Shown in pieces: positions 1 through 8,734 of a stretch of DNA of 64,000 nucleotides. Every line of letters begins with the position of its first letter. Within the stretch, counting starts at the first letter, position 1. The notes below the pieces were generated by a model, which had not been told where the DNA came from, did no database searches, and worked only from the letters and a program-made list of their open reading frames with translations. The position numbers were made by a program, and so were the translations under genes. Location of the stretch: contig NZ_JAAOYM010000001.1 of assembly GCF_011761185.1 (NCBI RefSeq), forward strand, positions 248,001 through 312,000, read 5' to 3'. This DNA comes from Saccharomonospora amisosensis (GTDB lineage Bacteria; Actinomycetota; Actinomycetes; Mycobacteriales; Pseudonocardiaceae).

Positions 1-1
1 G

Positions 2-46
2 CACATCCCGGTCGACGCCGGGGTGGCGGCGGCCTTCCTGAGGTAG
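2..46 (+). CDS. C-terminal tail of an upstream enzyme gene (partial)
   Basis: An open frame enters from the left edge and stops at TAG 44-46; the last residues read HIPVDAGVAAAFLR. A 'VDAGVAAAFLR'-type end is typical of short-chain dehydrogenase proteins, including the fused rhamnulose-1-phosphate aldolase/lactaldehyde dehydrogenase that often precedes rhamnulokinase and lut genes in actinobacteria. With only 14 residues visible the identity is an inference from context. Its stop lies 3 bp before the GTG of the next gene, so it is the upstream member of the same operon. Confidence 0.5.
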   Translation, partial: HIPVDAGVAAAFLR

Positions 47-49
47 GGA

Positions 50-1462
50 GTGACGATGACGAACGGCAGGCGGCGACCGAGGGTCGGCCTGGTGGCCGGT
101 GGGCTCGGCGCCTACTGGGACCAGTTTCCCGACCTGCTGCCGACGTTGCAGCGGTCGGCGGCCTACGTCAGCGAGCGCATCGCTTCCTTCGACGCCGAGA
201 TAGTCGATGCCGGCTTCATCTCGGATGCGCAGGAAGGCGCCGTGGCGGCTGAGAAGCTGCGCACGGCGGGCTGCGATCTGATCGTCGGGTTCCTCACCAC
301 GTACCTGACGGCAACGATGTTGCTGCCCGTCGCCCAGCGCAGCGGGGCACCGGTGCTGCTGATCAACCTGCAGCCCACCGAGTCGATGGACCACGCGAAC
401 GTGGACACCGGGCAGTGGCTTGCCTACTGCGGGGCCTGCCCGCTGCCGGAGCTGGCCAACACCTTCCAAAGGGCTGGTGTCGAGTTTCGCAGCGTCTCCG
501 GCTACCTGCGTGACGAGCGGGCATGGGCCAAGATCGAGCGGTGGGTCCGTGCGGCGGCGGTGCGTAAGGTGCTCAGGCACGGCCGCCACGGGTTGATGGG
601 CCACCTGTACCCGGGGATGTACGACGTTTCGACCGATCTGACCATGGTCAGCGCGCACTTCGGTGGGCACATCGAGGTGCTGGAGTTCGACGACCTGCGC
701 GTACGCGTCGAGCGGGTGAGCGACGCCGAGGTGGCGGCGAAGGTGGCAGAGGCCGAGTCGGTGTTCGAACTGGACTCCTCGGTGAACCGGTCGGACCTGG
801 AGTGGGGTGCCAAGGTGGCGGTCGGCCTCGACCGGCTTGTCGCGGATTTCGAGCTGGACAGCCTCGCCTATTACCACCGTGGCCTCGGCGGCGAGATACA
901 CGAGCGACTCGGCGCGGGCATGATCCTCGGCGCGAGCTTGCTCACCGCACGCGGTGTTCCGGCGGCGGGCGAATTCGAGTTGCGCACCAGTATCGCCATG
1001 CTGATCTTCGATGTACTCGGCGCGGGTGGCTCGTTCACCGAGTTGCAGGCGTTGGACTTCGCCCGTGGCCATGTCGAGATGGGCCACGACGGCCCAGCTC
1101 ACCTTTCCATCAGCTCGAAGCGGCCGCTGCTGCGCGGTCTTGGGGTGTACCACGGGAAGCGGGGCTGGGGTGTGTCGGTCGAGTTCGATGTCGCGCACGG
1201 GCCGGTGACGCTGCTGGGTGTCGGGCAGGACCGGCACGGGCGCTACTCGCTCATCGTGTCCGAAGGCGAGGTGGTGGACGGTCCGTTGATGCGTATCGGC
1301 AACACCACGAGCCGCGTCGATTTCGGCCGCGATCCGGGGGAGTGGACCGATGAGTGGTCGGCGAGTGGGGTCGCCCACCACTGGGCGCTCGGTATCGGCC
1401 ACCGCGCCTCCGAATTACGCGCCGTCGCCAGCCTGCTGGGCCTGCCCATGGTCACGGTGTAG
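50..1462 (+). CDS. Sugar isomerase of the L-fucose/L-arabinose isomerase family
   Basis: The 470-residue product begins with a Rossmann-like segment (VGLVAGGLGAYWDQFP, about residues 12-27) and has the long central 'YPGMYDVSTDLTMVSAHFGGHIEVLE' type region, cut here for brevity, characteristic of the fucose/arabinose isomerase fold. Such enzymes interconvert an aldose and a ketose in the cytoplasm using a divalent metal. GTG at 50 is preferred because AGGTAGGG lies just upstream; ATG at 56 is an alternative two codons in. It is followed 2 bp later by rhamnulokinase, so an L-rhamnose or related 6-deoxysugar is the likely substrate. This is not the classical TIM-barrel RhaI/RhaA, and the exact sugar cannot be read from sequence. 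Confidence 0.8.
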   Translation: MTMTNGRRRPRVGLVAGGLGAYWDQFPDLLPTLQRSAAYVSERIASFDAEIVDAGFISDAQEGAVAAEKLRTAGCDLIVGFLTTYLTATMLLPVAQRSGAPVLLINLQPTESMDHANVDTGQWLAYCGACPLPELANTFQRAGVEFRSVSGYLRDERAWAKIERWVRAAAVRKVLRHGRHGLMGHLYPGMYDVSTDLTMVSAHFGGHIEVLEFDDLRVRVERVSDAEVAAKVAEAESVFELDSSVNRSDLEWGAKVAVGLDRLVADFELDSLAYYHRGLGGEIHERLGAGMILGASLLTARGVPAAGEFELRTSIAMLIFDVLGAGGSFTELQALDFARGHVEMGHDGPAHLSISSKRPLLRGLGVYHGKRGWGVSVEFDVAHGPVTLLGVGQDRHGRYSLIVSEGEVVDGPLMRIGNTTSRVDFGRDPGEWTDEWSASGVAHHWALGIGHRASELRAVASLLGLPMVTV

Positions 1463-1464
1463 CT

Positions 1465-2880
1465 ATGCGGTCGTTCGTCGCCGTAGACCTTGGCGCCACC
1501 AGCGGCCGGGTAATGCTCGGCAGGGTCGGGCAGGCAACCGCAGCGGTGGAGCTGACACAGCTACGACGGTTCGCCACCGGCCCGAGGCAGCGGCCCGGAG
1601 GCGGCCTGCGCTGGGACGTCGAAGCCATGTACGGCGAGATCCTCGCCGGGTTGCGGCAGGCTCGGGCGGCAGAGCCGGTCTCGATCGGCATCGACTCGTG
1701 GGCCGTCGACTACGGCCTCATCGGAGCCGACGGAAAGCTTGACGGCGATGTGCGCTGCTACCGCGATCCTCGCACCGACGGCATGGCTGACAAGCTGCGC
1801 GAGTCGGTGTCCGACGAGCTGCTGTACCGCATCACCGGCCTGCAGTACCTGCCGTTCAACACCGTCTACCAGTTGCTGTCCGAACCGGCCGAGCGGCTCG
1901 AGGGCGCGACGATGCTGCTGCTGCCCGATCTGATCGCATACTGGCTGACCGGTGAGGTAGGCGCCGAGGTCACCAACGCGTCGACCACCGCGCTGCTCGA
2001 CGCCACAACCAGGCAGTGGTCGACCGAACTGCTCGAAAGGACCCCGATCCCGCAGAGCCTGCTGCCGCCGCTGCGGCAACCGGGGGAGCCGATCGGGCGT
2101 TCGCCGGAGGGCACCCCGGTGGTGGCGGTCGCCTCACACGACACGGCCTCCGCGGTCGCGGCGGTGCCCGCGACCGGTGACGACTTCGGCTACATCTCGT
2201 GTGGCACCTGGTCGCTGGTCGGGCTTCGGCTGCCCGCACCCGTGCTGACGGAGCAGGCTCGGCTGGCGAACTTCACCAACGAGGCGGGCATCGACGGGAC
2301 GGTGCGGTTCCTGCGCAACACCATGGGGCTGTGGCTGCTGAGTGAGTCGCTTCGGGTGTGGCGGGAACGGGGTCTGGGCGTCAGGCTTGAGCAGGTGTTG
2401 CACGAGGCGATGAAACAACCGGCGTTCGCGTCGCTGATCGACCCCGACGACCCGGTCTTCCTGACACCTGGTGACATGCCCGCCCGCATCGCGCGGGCGT
2501 GCGAGGAGAGGGGTCAGCCGGTGCCGGACAGCCCGGGGGCCGTGGTACGCACCATCCTGGAGTCGCTGGCGCTCGCGCACGCTGCCTCGCTGCGTACGGC
2601 CGCCGAGCTGGCCGGGCGCGAGCTGCGCGTGGTGCACCTGGTCGGTGGAGGGGCGCTGAACGAGTCGCTGTGCCAGCTCACCGCCGACGCGTGCGGCTTG
2701 CCGGTGCTGGCGGGGCCGGTGGAGGCAAGCGCGCTTGGCAACGTGCTGGTGCAGGCAAGGGCTGCCGGGTTGGCCGATGCCGGTCCGGCCGCCGCGCCGC
2801 TGGCTCGGTACGAGCCAAGTGGCGACCGCGCGGCGTGGCTGGCGGCGGCGCGGCGGGTGGGCGTTGGTGAGGCGCGATGA
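1465..2880 (+). CDS. rhaB: Rhamnulokinase (FGGY family)
   Basis: The 471-residue protein starts MRSFVAVDLGATSGRVMLG, the N-terminal ATP-binding signature of RhaB in the FGGY/actin-like kinase family, which phosphorylates L-rhamnulose. The second FGGY-type half has 'SCGTWSLVGL' near residue 240 and 'HLVGGGALNESLCQLTADA' near residue 390, the conserved C-terminal nucleotide-binding segment. Length fits the family (about 470-490). ATG 1465 is chosen rather than the in-frame ATG at 1354, which lies inside the preceding gene. The stop overlaps the next ATG as ATGA, indicating translational coupling to lutA. Confidence 0.92.
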   Translation: MRSFVAVDLGATSGRVMLGRVGQATAAVELTQLRRFATGPRQRPGGGLRWDVEAMYGEILAGLRQARAAEPVSIGIDSWAVDYGLIGADGKLDGDVRCYRDPRTDGMADKLRESVSDELLYRITGLQYLPFNTVYQLLSEPAERLEGATMLLLPDLIAYWLTGEVGAEVTNASTTALLDATTRQWSTELLERTPIPQSLLPPLRQPGEPIGRSPEGTPVVAVASHDTASAVAAVPATGDDFGYISCGTWSLVGLRLPAPVLTEQARLANFTNEAGIDGTVRFLRNTMGLWLLSESLRVWRERGLGVRLEQVLHEAMKQPAFASLIDPDDPVFLTPGDMPARIARACEERGQPVPDSPGAVVRTILESLALAHAASLRTAAELAGRELRVVHLVGGGALNESLCQLTADACGLPVLAGPVEASALGNVLVQARAAGLADAGPAAAPLARYEPSGDRAAWLAAARRVGVGEAR

Positions 2881-3608
2881 GTAACCCACGCGTCGCGTTG
2901 TTCGCCACCTGCCTCACCGACACGCTGTACCCGGAAACGGCGAAGGCGGTCGTGCGGTTGCTGGAACGGCTCGGCTGCACCGTGGACTTCCCGCTGGAGC
3001 AGACCTGCTGCGGGCAACTGCACTTCAACACCGGATACGCCGACGAGGCCAGGTCGCTGGCGCACCGCTACGCCGAGGTGTTCGAAGGCTACGACTACGT
3101 GGTGGCGCCTTCCGGCTCGTGCGCAGGAATGGTCCGCGAAACACACCCGGGGCTGTGCGGTTCGAGCGTGCCTGTCGAGCGCACCTTCGAGCTCAGCGAG
3201 TTCCTCGTGGACGTGCTCGGGGTAACCGACGTCGGTGCCTACTTTCCGCATCGCGTGACCTACCACCCGACCTGTCATTCGCTGCGGATGCTCGGGGTGG
3301 GCGAGAAGCCGCTGCGGTTGCTGCGGCAGGTGCGCGGGCTTGAACTGGTCGAGTTGCCGCAGGCGGAGCAGTGCTGCGGTTTCGGCGGCACGTTCGCGTT
3401 GAAGAACGCGGAGACCTCGACGGCGATGCTGGCCGACAAGATGCGGTGCGTGCAGGACACCGGGGCGCAGGTGGTGACCGCGGGCGACAACTCCTGCCTC
3501 ATGCACATCAGTGGCGGGCTTTCGCGGCTGCGTACCGGTGTGCGCGGGATACATCTGGCCGAGATCCTGGCGAGTACGGAGGAGCAGCCGTGGGTCGCAA
3601 CCCCGTGA
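2877..3608 (+). CDS. lutA: L-lactate utilization protein LutA, cysteine-rich (CCG) oxidoreductase subunit
   Basis: This 243-residue protein carries two CCG-type cysteine clusters, EQTCCGQLHF near residue 40 and AEQCCGFGGTFA near residue 165, the hallmark of LutA/GlcF-like subunits that bind an iron-sulfur or noncube cluster. LutABC together oxidises L-lactate to pyruvate at the membrane/cytosol boundary. The start ATG overlaps the rhaB stop by 4 bp and its 3' end overlaps lutB by 19 bp, so the genes form a tight operon. Linkage to a rhamnulokinase makes sense because rhamnose breakdown gives lactaldehyde, which is oxidised to lactate. Confidence 0.92.
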   Translation: MSNPRVALFATCLTDTLYPETAKAVVRLLERLGCTVDFPLEQTCCGQLHFNTGYADEARSLAHRYAEVFEGYDYVVAPSGSCAGMVRETHPGLCGSSVPVERTFELSEFLVDVLGVTDVGAYFPHRVTYHPTCHSLRMLGVGEKPLRLLRQVRGLELVELPQAEQCCGFGGTFALKNAETSTAMLADKMRCVQDTGAQVVTAGDNSCLMHISGGLSRLRTGVRGIHLAEILASTEEQPWVATP

Positions 3609-5014
3609 CGTGGCTGGGTAGCCCGGTGTTTCCGAAGGCGGCGCACACCGCGCTCGCCGACACCCAGCTGCGGGCCAACCTGCGCAAAGCGACCACCACC
3701 ATCCGGGACAAGCGCGCTTCGGCCGTCGCCGAGCTGGCCGACTGGGAGGAACTGCGCAGAGCGGGCGAGGCCATCAAGGACGACGTGCTGGCCAATTTGG
3801 ACACCTACCTGTTGCGGCTCGAGGAGTCGGTGACCGCGCGGGGCGGGGTGGTGCACTGGGCCCGCGACGCCGAGGAGGCCAACCGCATCGTGCTCGACCT
3901 CGCTCGCGAGCACGGAGCCGACGAGGTCGTGAAGGTCAAGTCGATGGCGACGGCCGAAATCGGCCTGAACGAGGCGCTCGAGGCGGGCGGGATACGCGCC
4001 GTCGAGACCGACCTCGCGGAGTTGATCGTCCAACTCGGTCGTGACCGTCCCTCCCACATCCTGGTGCCCGCGATCCACCGAAATCGCGCGGAGATCAGGG
4101 AGATCTTCCGCCGCGAGATGTCCGAGGCGCCGGTCTCCGACGACCCGAGGGAACTCGCCGAGGCAGCGCGCAGGCACCTGCGGCGGAAGTTCCTCTCCGC
4201 CAGGGTGGCCGTCTCCGGGGCCAACTTCGCGGTCGCCGACACCGGATCGATCGTGGTCGTGGAGTCCGAGGGCAACGGCAGGATGTGCCTGACGTTGCCG
4301 CAGACGCTGATCACGGTCATGGGTATCGAGAAGTTGGTGCCGAGCTGGCGGGATCTGGAGGTTTTCCTGCAACTGCTCCCCCGCTCCTCGACGGCGGAAC
4401 GGATGAACCCCTACACCTCGGTGTGGACGGGCGTGACGCCAGGCGACGGGCCGAGCCGGTTCCACCTCGTGTTGCTGGACAACGGGCGCACGGCCACGCT
4501 CGCCGACGAGGTCGGGCGGCAGGCATTGCGCTGCATCCGGTGTTCGGCGTGCCTGAACGTGTGTCCGGTCTACGAGCGCACGGGTGGGCAGGCCTACGGC
4601 TCGGTGTACCCGGGTCCGATCGGCGCGATACTCGCCCCGCAGTTGGCCGACGATCCCTCCGATGAGCAGGCCGCTTCGCTGCCGTACGCGTCGTCGCTGT
4701 GCGGGGCGTGCTACGAGGTCTGCCCGGTTCGGATCAACATCCCGCAGGCGCTGACCCACCTGCGGGCGAAGGTGGTGCGCAACAAGGGCGGGCGCAACCC
4801 GGAAGCGCTGGCCATGGCGGCCGCCGCGTGGGTGTTCGCCGATCCCCGCCGCTTCGAGGCAGCGCAGCGGGCCGGTTCGCTTTCCAGGCTGCTGACCGGT
4901 GCCGGGCCGATCGGCCGCCTGCCGTGGCCTGGCTCGAAGTGGACAGCGACGCGGGACGCGCCCTCGCTGCCGAAGGAGTCGTTCCGGCTGTGGTGGAGGC
5001 GCAATCGTGGGTAG
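3590..5014 (+). CDS. lutB: L-lactate utilization protein LutB, iron-sulfur (2x[4Fe-4S]) subunit
   Basis: The 474-residue product has an N-terminal LUD domain (about residues 50-290) followed by a ferredoxin-like pair of cysteine motifs, CIRCSACLNVCP near residue 315 and CGACYEVCPVRINIP near residue 370, then a C-terminal helical tail. This architecture is that of LutB/LldF. GTG 3590 is selected because GGAGG sits 7-8 bp upstream inside the end of lutA and the encoded N-terminus (GRNPVTWLGSPVFP) matches the family; upstream in-frame sequence is lutA coding DNA in another frame. It overlaps lutC by 8 bp. Confidence 0.93.
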   Translation: MGRNPVTWLGSPVFPKAAHTALADTQLRANLRKATTTIRDKRASAVAELADWEELRRAGEAIKDDVLANLDTYLLRLEESVTARGGVVHWARDAEEANRIVLDLAREHGADEVVKVKSMATAEIGLNEALEAGGIRAVETDLAELIVQLGRDRPSHILVPAIHRNRAEIREIFRREMSEAPVSDDPRELAEAARRHLRRKFLSARVAVSGANFAVADTGSIVVVESEGNGRMCLTLPQTLITVMGIEKLVPSWRDLEVFLQLLPRSSTAERMNPYTSVWTGVTPGDGPSRFHLVLLDNGRTATLADEVGRQALRCIRCSACLNVCPVYERTGGQAYGSVYPGPIGAILAPQLADDPSDEQAASLPYASSLCGACYEVCPVRINIPQALTHLRAKVVRNKGGRNPEALAMAAAAWVFADPRRFEAAQRAGSLSRLLTGAGPIGRLPWPGSKWTATRDAPSLPKESFRLWWRRNRG

Positions 5015-5609
5015 TGCACGGGAGGAGATCCTGGCGAGAATCCGCGCCGCGGGGGCAGCGCGGCCGGTGACGGTGCCGAGGGAGTATCGCCGCGAGCGGC
5101 GGGTGGCCGATCCGGTCGCGCTGTTCGCCGAGCGGATCGCGGACTACCGGGCGGTCGTGCGCAGCGGGCCGGTGGAACTCATCGGCGAGTGTCTGGGTGC
5201 GCGTGGGGTGCGGACCATGGTGGTGCCCGCCGACGTGCCCGCCCACTGGCGGGTGTCCGGTGTGCGGTGGCTGGTCGACGACGACCCGCCCCTGGAACTG
5301 TCGGTCGTCGACGGCGTCGACGGGGTGCTCACCGGATGCGCCGTGGCCATCGCGGAGACCGGCACGATCGTGCTTGACGCGGGGCAGGCGCAGGGCAGGC
5401 GGCTGCTCAGCCTCGTACCCGACTACCACCTGTGTGTCGTGCGTACCGACCAGATCGAGGTCACCGTGGCGCAAGCGCTTTCGAGACTCGACCCGCTACG
5501 GCCGTTGACCTTCATCAGCGGCCCCTCGGCCACCAGCGACATCGAGTTGGACCGGGTGGAGGGTGTGCACGGTCCCAGAACGCTCGAGGTGCTGATCGTG
5601 GACGGCTGA
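5007..5609 (+). CDS. lutC: L-lactate utilization protein LutC (LUD domain)
   Basis: A 200-residue single LUD-domain protein. The segment around residues 105-135 (TGCAVAIAETGTIVLDAGQ) is the conserved LUD core, and 'LTFISGPSATSDIELDRVEGVHGP' near the C-terminus is the usual ending of LutC proteins. GTG 5007 overlaps the lutB stop and begins VGSAREEILARIRAA, the standard LutC amphipathic start. It is the last gene of the rhamnose/lactate operon; the following 150 bp contain a G-rich tandem repeat instead of a classical terminator hairpin. Confidence 0.92.
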   Translation: MGSAREEILARIRAAGAARPVTVPREYRRERRVADPVALFAERIADYRAVVRSGPVELIGECLGARGVRTMVVPADVPAHWRVSGVRWLVDDDPPLELSVVDGVDGVLTGCAVAIAETGTIVLDAGQAQGRRLLSLVPDYHLCVVRTDQIEVTVAQALSRLDPLRPLTFISGPSATSDIELDRVEGVHGPRTLEVLIVDG

Positions 5610-5650
5610 GTGTGAGGTTCAGCTCGCACCGCCGTCCTACAAGGGACGCC

Positions 5651-5755
5651 GGACGGGAACGCGGAACTCGCGGACGGGAACGCGGAACTCGCGGACGAGA
5701 GCGGGGGACTCGCGGACGGGAACGCGGAACTCGCGGACGGGAGCGGGGGACTCGC
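5651..5755 (+). repeat. Five tandem copies of a 21-bp G-rich unit between convergent genes
   Basis: Five consecutive 21-bp units start at 5651, 5672, 5693, 5714 and 5735. The pattern is GG(A/G)CGGGA(A/G) followed by CG(C/G)GG(A/G)ACTCGC. The array fills the gap between the end of lutC and the TGA of the minus-strand GGDEF gene, ending 5 bp before that stop. Runs of G on the plus strand give potential for G-quadruplex folding. A second array of the same unit lies at 18800-18883, also between convergent genes. Confidence 0.93.
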
Positions 5756-5760
5756 GGGTG

Positions 5761-8541
5761 TCAGTGTTCGCTGGGGAAGAGGTCCGCGGCGCGGCTCGGG
5801 CGACCGAAGTGGAAACCCTGAGCCTGGTCGCAACCGAGGTCGCGCAGGATCTCCACCTGCCTTGCGTTCTCGGTGCCCTCGGCGATCACCGTGAGTCCCA
5901 TTGCGTGCGCCATCGTGACGATGCCCTTGATGATCGCCTCCGCGTCGGTCTCACCAGGTTCGTCCAGCCCTGCGACGAACGACCGGTCGATCTTCAAGGT
6001 GTCCAGCGGCAGCTTCCACAACTGGGCCAGCGAGGAGTACCCGGTGCCGAAGTCGTCGATGGCCAGCCGCACGCCGAGCCCGCGCAGCGCGGTCAGTACC
6101 TCGGCTGCCGCCTTCGGTTCCCGCATCAACGCGCTCTCGGTGATCTCCAGGCACAGTTCCTCCGGCGGCAGACCAGTGGCACGAAGCGCCTCGGCCACGG
6201 CGTCGACCAGTTTCTCGTCGTCCAACTGCCGGGCAGACAGGTTCACCGTGAGCCGGGTGTCGATCTTTCCCGGTCCGCGTCGGTTCGCCAGTTCCCGGGT
6301 AGCGGTGCGCAGCATGTGTCCACCGATCAGATTGATCAGGTCGCTCTCCTCTGCGAGCGGGATGAACTCGCCGGGCGAGATGCTGCCGTGCACGGGGTGG
6401 TCCCAGCGAAGCAGTCCCTCCACCGCAACGGTGCGGTAGGTGCGCAGGTCCACGACCGGCTGGTAGGCGACCCACAGCTGGCCACCCCGGATGGCCTCGC
6501 GCAGGTCCTGCTCCAGCCGCAACTGGCGCTGGATTCGTTCGCGCAGCTCCACGTCGAAGAACTCGTCGCGGCCCCTGCCCCTGGTCTTGGCCTGGTACAT
6601 GGCCACGTCGGCATCACGGATGAGGTCCTCGGCCGAGCGCCCGTCACCCGGCCCCGCTGTCACGATGCCGATGCTCGCGTCGATGCGCAGCCGCCTGCCG
6701 TCCACCGTGATCGGTTCGGTGAGCGAGCGGCGCAGGTGCTCGATGAGGGACCGGATCTCGCCGTCGTGGCGGACCTCGAAGGTCACCACGGCGAACTCGT
6801 CGCCGCCGAGCCTGCCGACCAGATCGGAGCGGCGCACGGAGTGTTGCAGCCGCTGACCCGCGATGCGCAGCACCTTGTCACCGATGTTGTGCCCGAGCGA
6901 GTCGTTGATGACCTTGAACTTGTCCAGGTCGATGAACAGCACGCAGGCCATGCCGCCACGACTGCCCTCCCGCAGGGCCGAAGCCAGCCGCTGCAGCACG
7001 AGCGTGCGGTTGGCGAGGCCGGTCAGCGGGTCATGGGTGGCGTCGTGCTCGAGCCGCTCGCCGATGGCCCTTCGCTCGGTGATGTCGGTGAACGAAGTGA
7101 CCACAGCGGCAGGCGTGGTGGGGCTGCCGTCCAGCGGCCTGCAACTCATCGAGAGCCACACACATCGCCCGTCCGGGCGCTGCGCCCGTACGACTCTCGT
7201 GCCGGCCGGCTCGCCGGTGCGCCGGCTCAGCGCTGAGGGGTAGTCGGCGGGGTCGATGCGTTGGCCAGACTCGTCGTAGAGCGGGAACAACGTCGGAGAG
7301 CAGCCGATCACCGCGTGCAGCGGCAGACCGAGTATGCGGCCCGCCGCCGGGTTGGCGGATTCGACGAACCCGTCGGCCCCGATCACCACCACGCCCTCGT
7401 CCAGCGCGGCCACCACCGTGCTGTAGCGACGCTCGGCCTGCCTTCGCGCGGTCTCGTCCGCGCACACCAGCACGTAGCCGCCGTTCATCTTTGCCGCGGA
7501 TACCCGGATGGCCAGCCGCGAACCGTCAGCCCTGCGGTGGGTGTCCTCCACGACGCCGCCGTCGGCGAGGACGGCGGCGGGGTCGAGCCGGGAACCCACC
7601 ACCTCGCCGACCGGCCTACCGATCGCCGATCGAGAGCTGTGCCCGTACACCGTCTCGGCGGCCGGGTTCCAACTGGTGACGACGCCTTCGGCGGTGGTCG
7701 CGATGATCGCGTCGCTGACGTGGGAGACCAGTGCTGCCTGGTAGTGCAACGCGGCTTCCGCGGACTTCTGTGCCGTGATGTCGCGCATGATGACCTGGTA
7801 GGCGGGCCTACCTTGCCAGGTGGTGCGTACCGAGACCGACTCGATCAGCATCGTCTCGCCGTCGAGCCGCTTGAGTTCGACCTCCGTGGGTGTCGTCGTG
7901 GCGCCGGGACCTTCGAGCTCCTCGATGCGCTTGAGCATGTCCGGCACGGCGAACGGATCGACGAAGTCGGTGATCGGCTTGCCGATCAGGTCGTCGGCCA
8001 GCTCCGCGGCGACGAACCTGGCCGCTGCAGGGTTGACGTAGACGAGCCGGCCACCTTCGTGGACGCAGATGCCGTCCGGGCTCAGTTCCACGAGTAGCCG
8101 GTAGCGATCGGCGAGGTCGGCGAGTGCCTGCTCGTTGCCGTGCCGTTCAGTCACGTCGGTGGCGATTCCCACCAGCCGTTCGATGTCGCCGTCGCCGTTG
8201 TCCTGTGCGCGGGCTAGGAATCGCGTCCATCTCGTGTCACCGTGGGGAGTCTCGTGACACTGTTCAAGATCAAAATTGTGCCACACCGGGCAATTTCTGG
8301 CCGCCACGGTCAGCGGCTCCAGCAGTTCGAGCAGTCGGTCGCGGATGCTGTGTTCGTCCTCGACGGGCAGGCCAAGTGCCTCCGCCACGCCGGTGGTCCA
8401 GGTGACGTCCAGGGTGCCGAGGTCGAGCGACCAGATCCCCGCTCCGGTCGCGGTCAGGGCGAGGTCGGCGATGATCTCATGGTTTGGCTTCGTCCAGGCG
8501 GGTGCTCCGCCCCGGGTACACGCCTCCATGTCTCGTTCCAT
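5761..8541 (-). CDS. Multi-PAS GGDEF-EAL protein (cyclic-di-GMP synthesis/breakdown)
   Basis: A 926-residue cytoplasmic protein with about four PAS-type sensor domains in the first 520 residues, a GGDEF domain and an EAL domain. The diguanylate-cyclase motif GGDEF is intact near residue 579, and RRSD five residues upstream is the product-inhibition I-site (RxxD). The phosphodiesterase domain has EGLLRW near 708 (the usual EAL is EGL, glutamate kept), LCLEITES, and DDFGTGYSSL near 828. No transmembrane segment is seen, so it should sense soluble or redox/light ligands through PAS. The start is uncertain: ATG 8541 or ATG 8529, the latter with GGAACGAG just upstream. It is monocistronic. Confidence 0.9.
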   Translation of the reverse strand: MERDMEACTRGGAPAWTKPNHEIIADLALTATGAGIWSLDLGTLDVTWTTGVAEALGLPVEDEHSIRDRLLELLEPLTVAARNCPVWHNFDLEQCHETPHGDTRWTRFLARAQDNGDGDIERLVGIATDVTERHGNEQALADLADRYRLLVELSPDGICVHEGGRLVYVNPAAARFVAAELADDLIGKPITDFVDPFAVPDMLKRIEELEGPGATTTPTEVELKRLDGETMLIESVSVRTTWQGRPAYQVIMRDITAQKSAEAALHYQAALVSHVSDAIIATTAEGVVTSWNPAAETVYGHSSRSAIGRPVGEVVGSRLDPAAVLADGGVVEDTHRRADGSRLAIRVSAAKMNGGYVLVCADETARRQAERRYSTVVAALDEGVVVIGADGFVESANPAAGRILGLPLHAVIGCSPTLFPLYDESGQRIDPADYPSALSRRTGEPAGTRVVRAQRPDGRCVWLSMSCRPLDGSPTTPAAVVTSFTDITERRAIGERLEHDATHDPLTGLANRTLVLQRLASALREGSRGGMACVLFIDLDKFKVINDSLGHNIGDKVLRIAGQRLQHSVRRSDLVGRLGGDEFAVVTFEVRHDGEIRSLIEHLRRSLTEPITVDGRRLRIDASIGIVTAGPGDGRSAEDLIRDADVAMYQAKTRGRGRDEFFDVELRERIQRQLRLEQDLREAIRGGQLWVAYQPVVDLRTYRTVAVEGLLRWDHPVHGSISPGEFIPLAEESDLINLIGGHMLRTATRELANRRGPGKIDTRLTVNLSARQLDDEKLVDAVAEALRATGLPPEELCLEITESALMREPKAAAEVLTALRGLGVRLAIDDFGTGYSSLAQLWKLPLDTLKIDRSFVAGLDEPGETDAEAIIKGIVTMAHAMGLTVIAEGTENARQVEILRDLGCDQAQGFHFGRPSRAADLFPSEH

Positions 8542-8734
8542 CCGCTGTCTGTACACAGGCTTTCGATTACAGCATGAAATCGCCGCTAGGCGAATAGTAG
8601 GAATCCGAAACCTGTTATTGCGTTCTGCATCTTGAGTGTCTCGACGCGCCGTCACCAGAGTAGGTGGCTTTTTCGGTCAGCGCTGCCCGGAAGGCCGCCT
8701 CAACGCATAACCAGGTGAAAGTGAGGCGCAGATC
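8542..8734. promoter_or_regulatory. AT-richer divergent control region, with an RBS-occluding inverted repeat
   Basis: This gap separates the minus-strand GGDEF gene from the plus-strand ketosynthase and is clearly less GC-rich than its surroundings around 8565-8640, as expected for divergent promoters. An inverted repeat CGCCTCA (8696-8702) / TGAGGCG (8722-8728) includes the GTGAGG that would serve as ribosome binding site for the ATG at 8735, so the hairpin could hide it. No confident -35/-10 pair was identified. Confidence 0.35.

Noticed and set aside
1354-1464. Longer rhamnulokinase start at ATG 1354
   Set aside because: It lies within the isomerase gene, and the added residues are Arg/Pro-rich. 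ATG 1465 gives the exact FGGY N-terminus.
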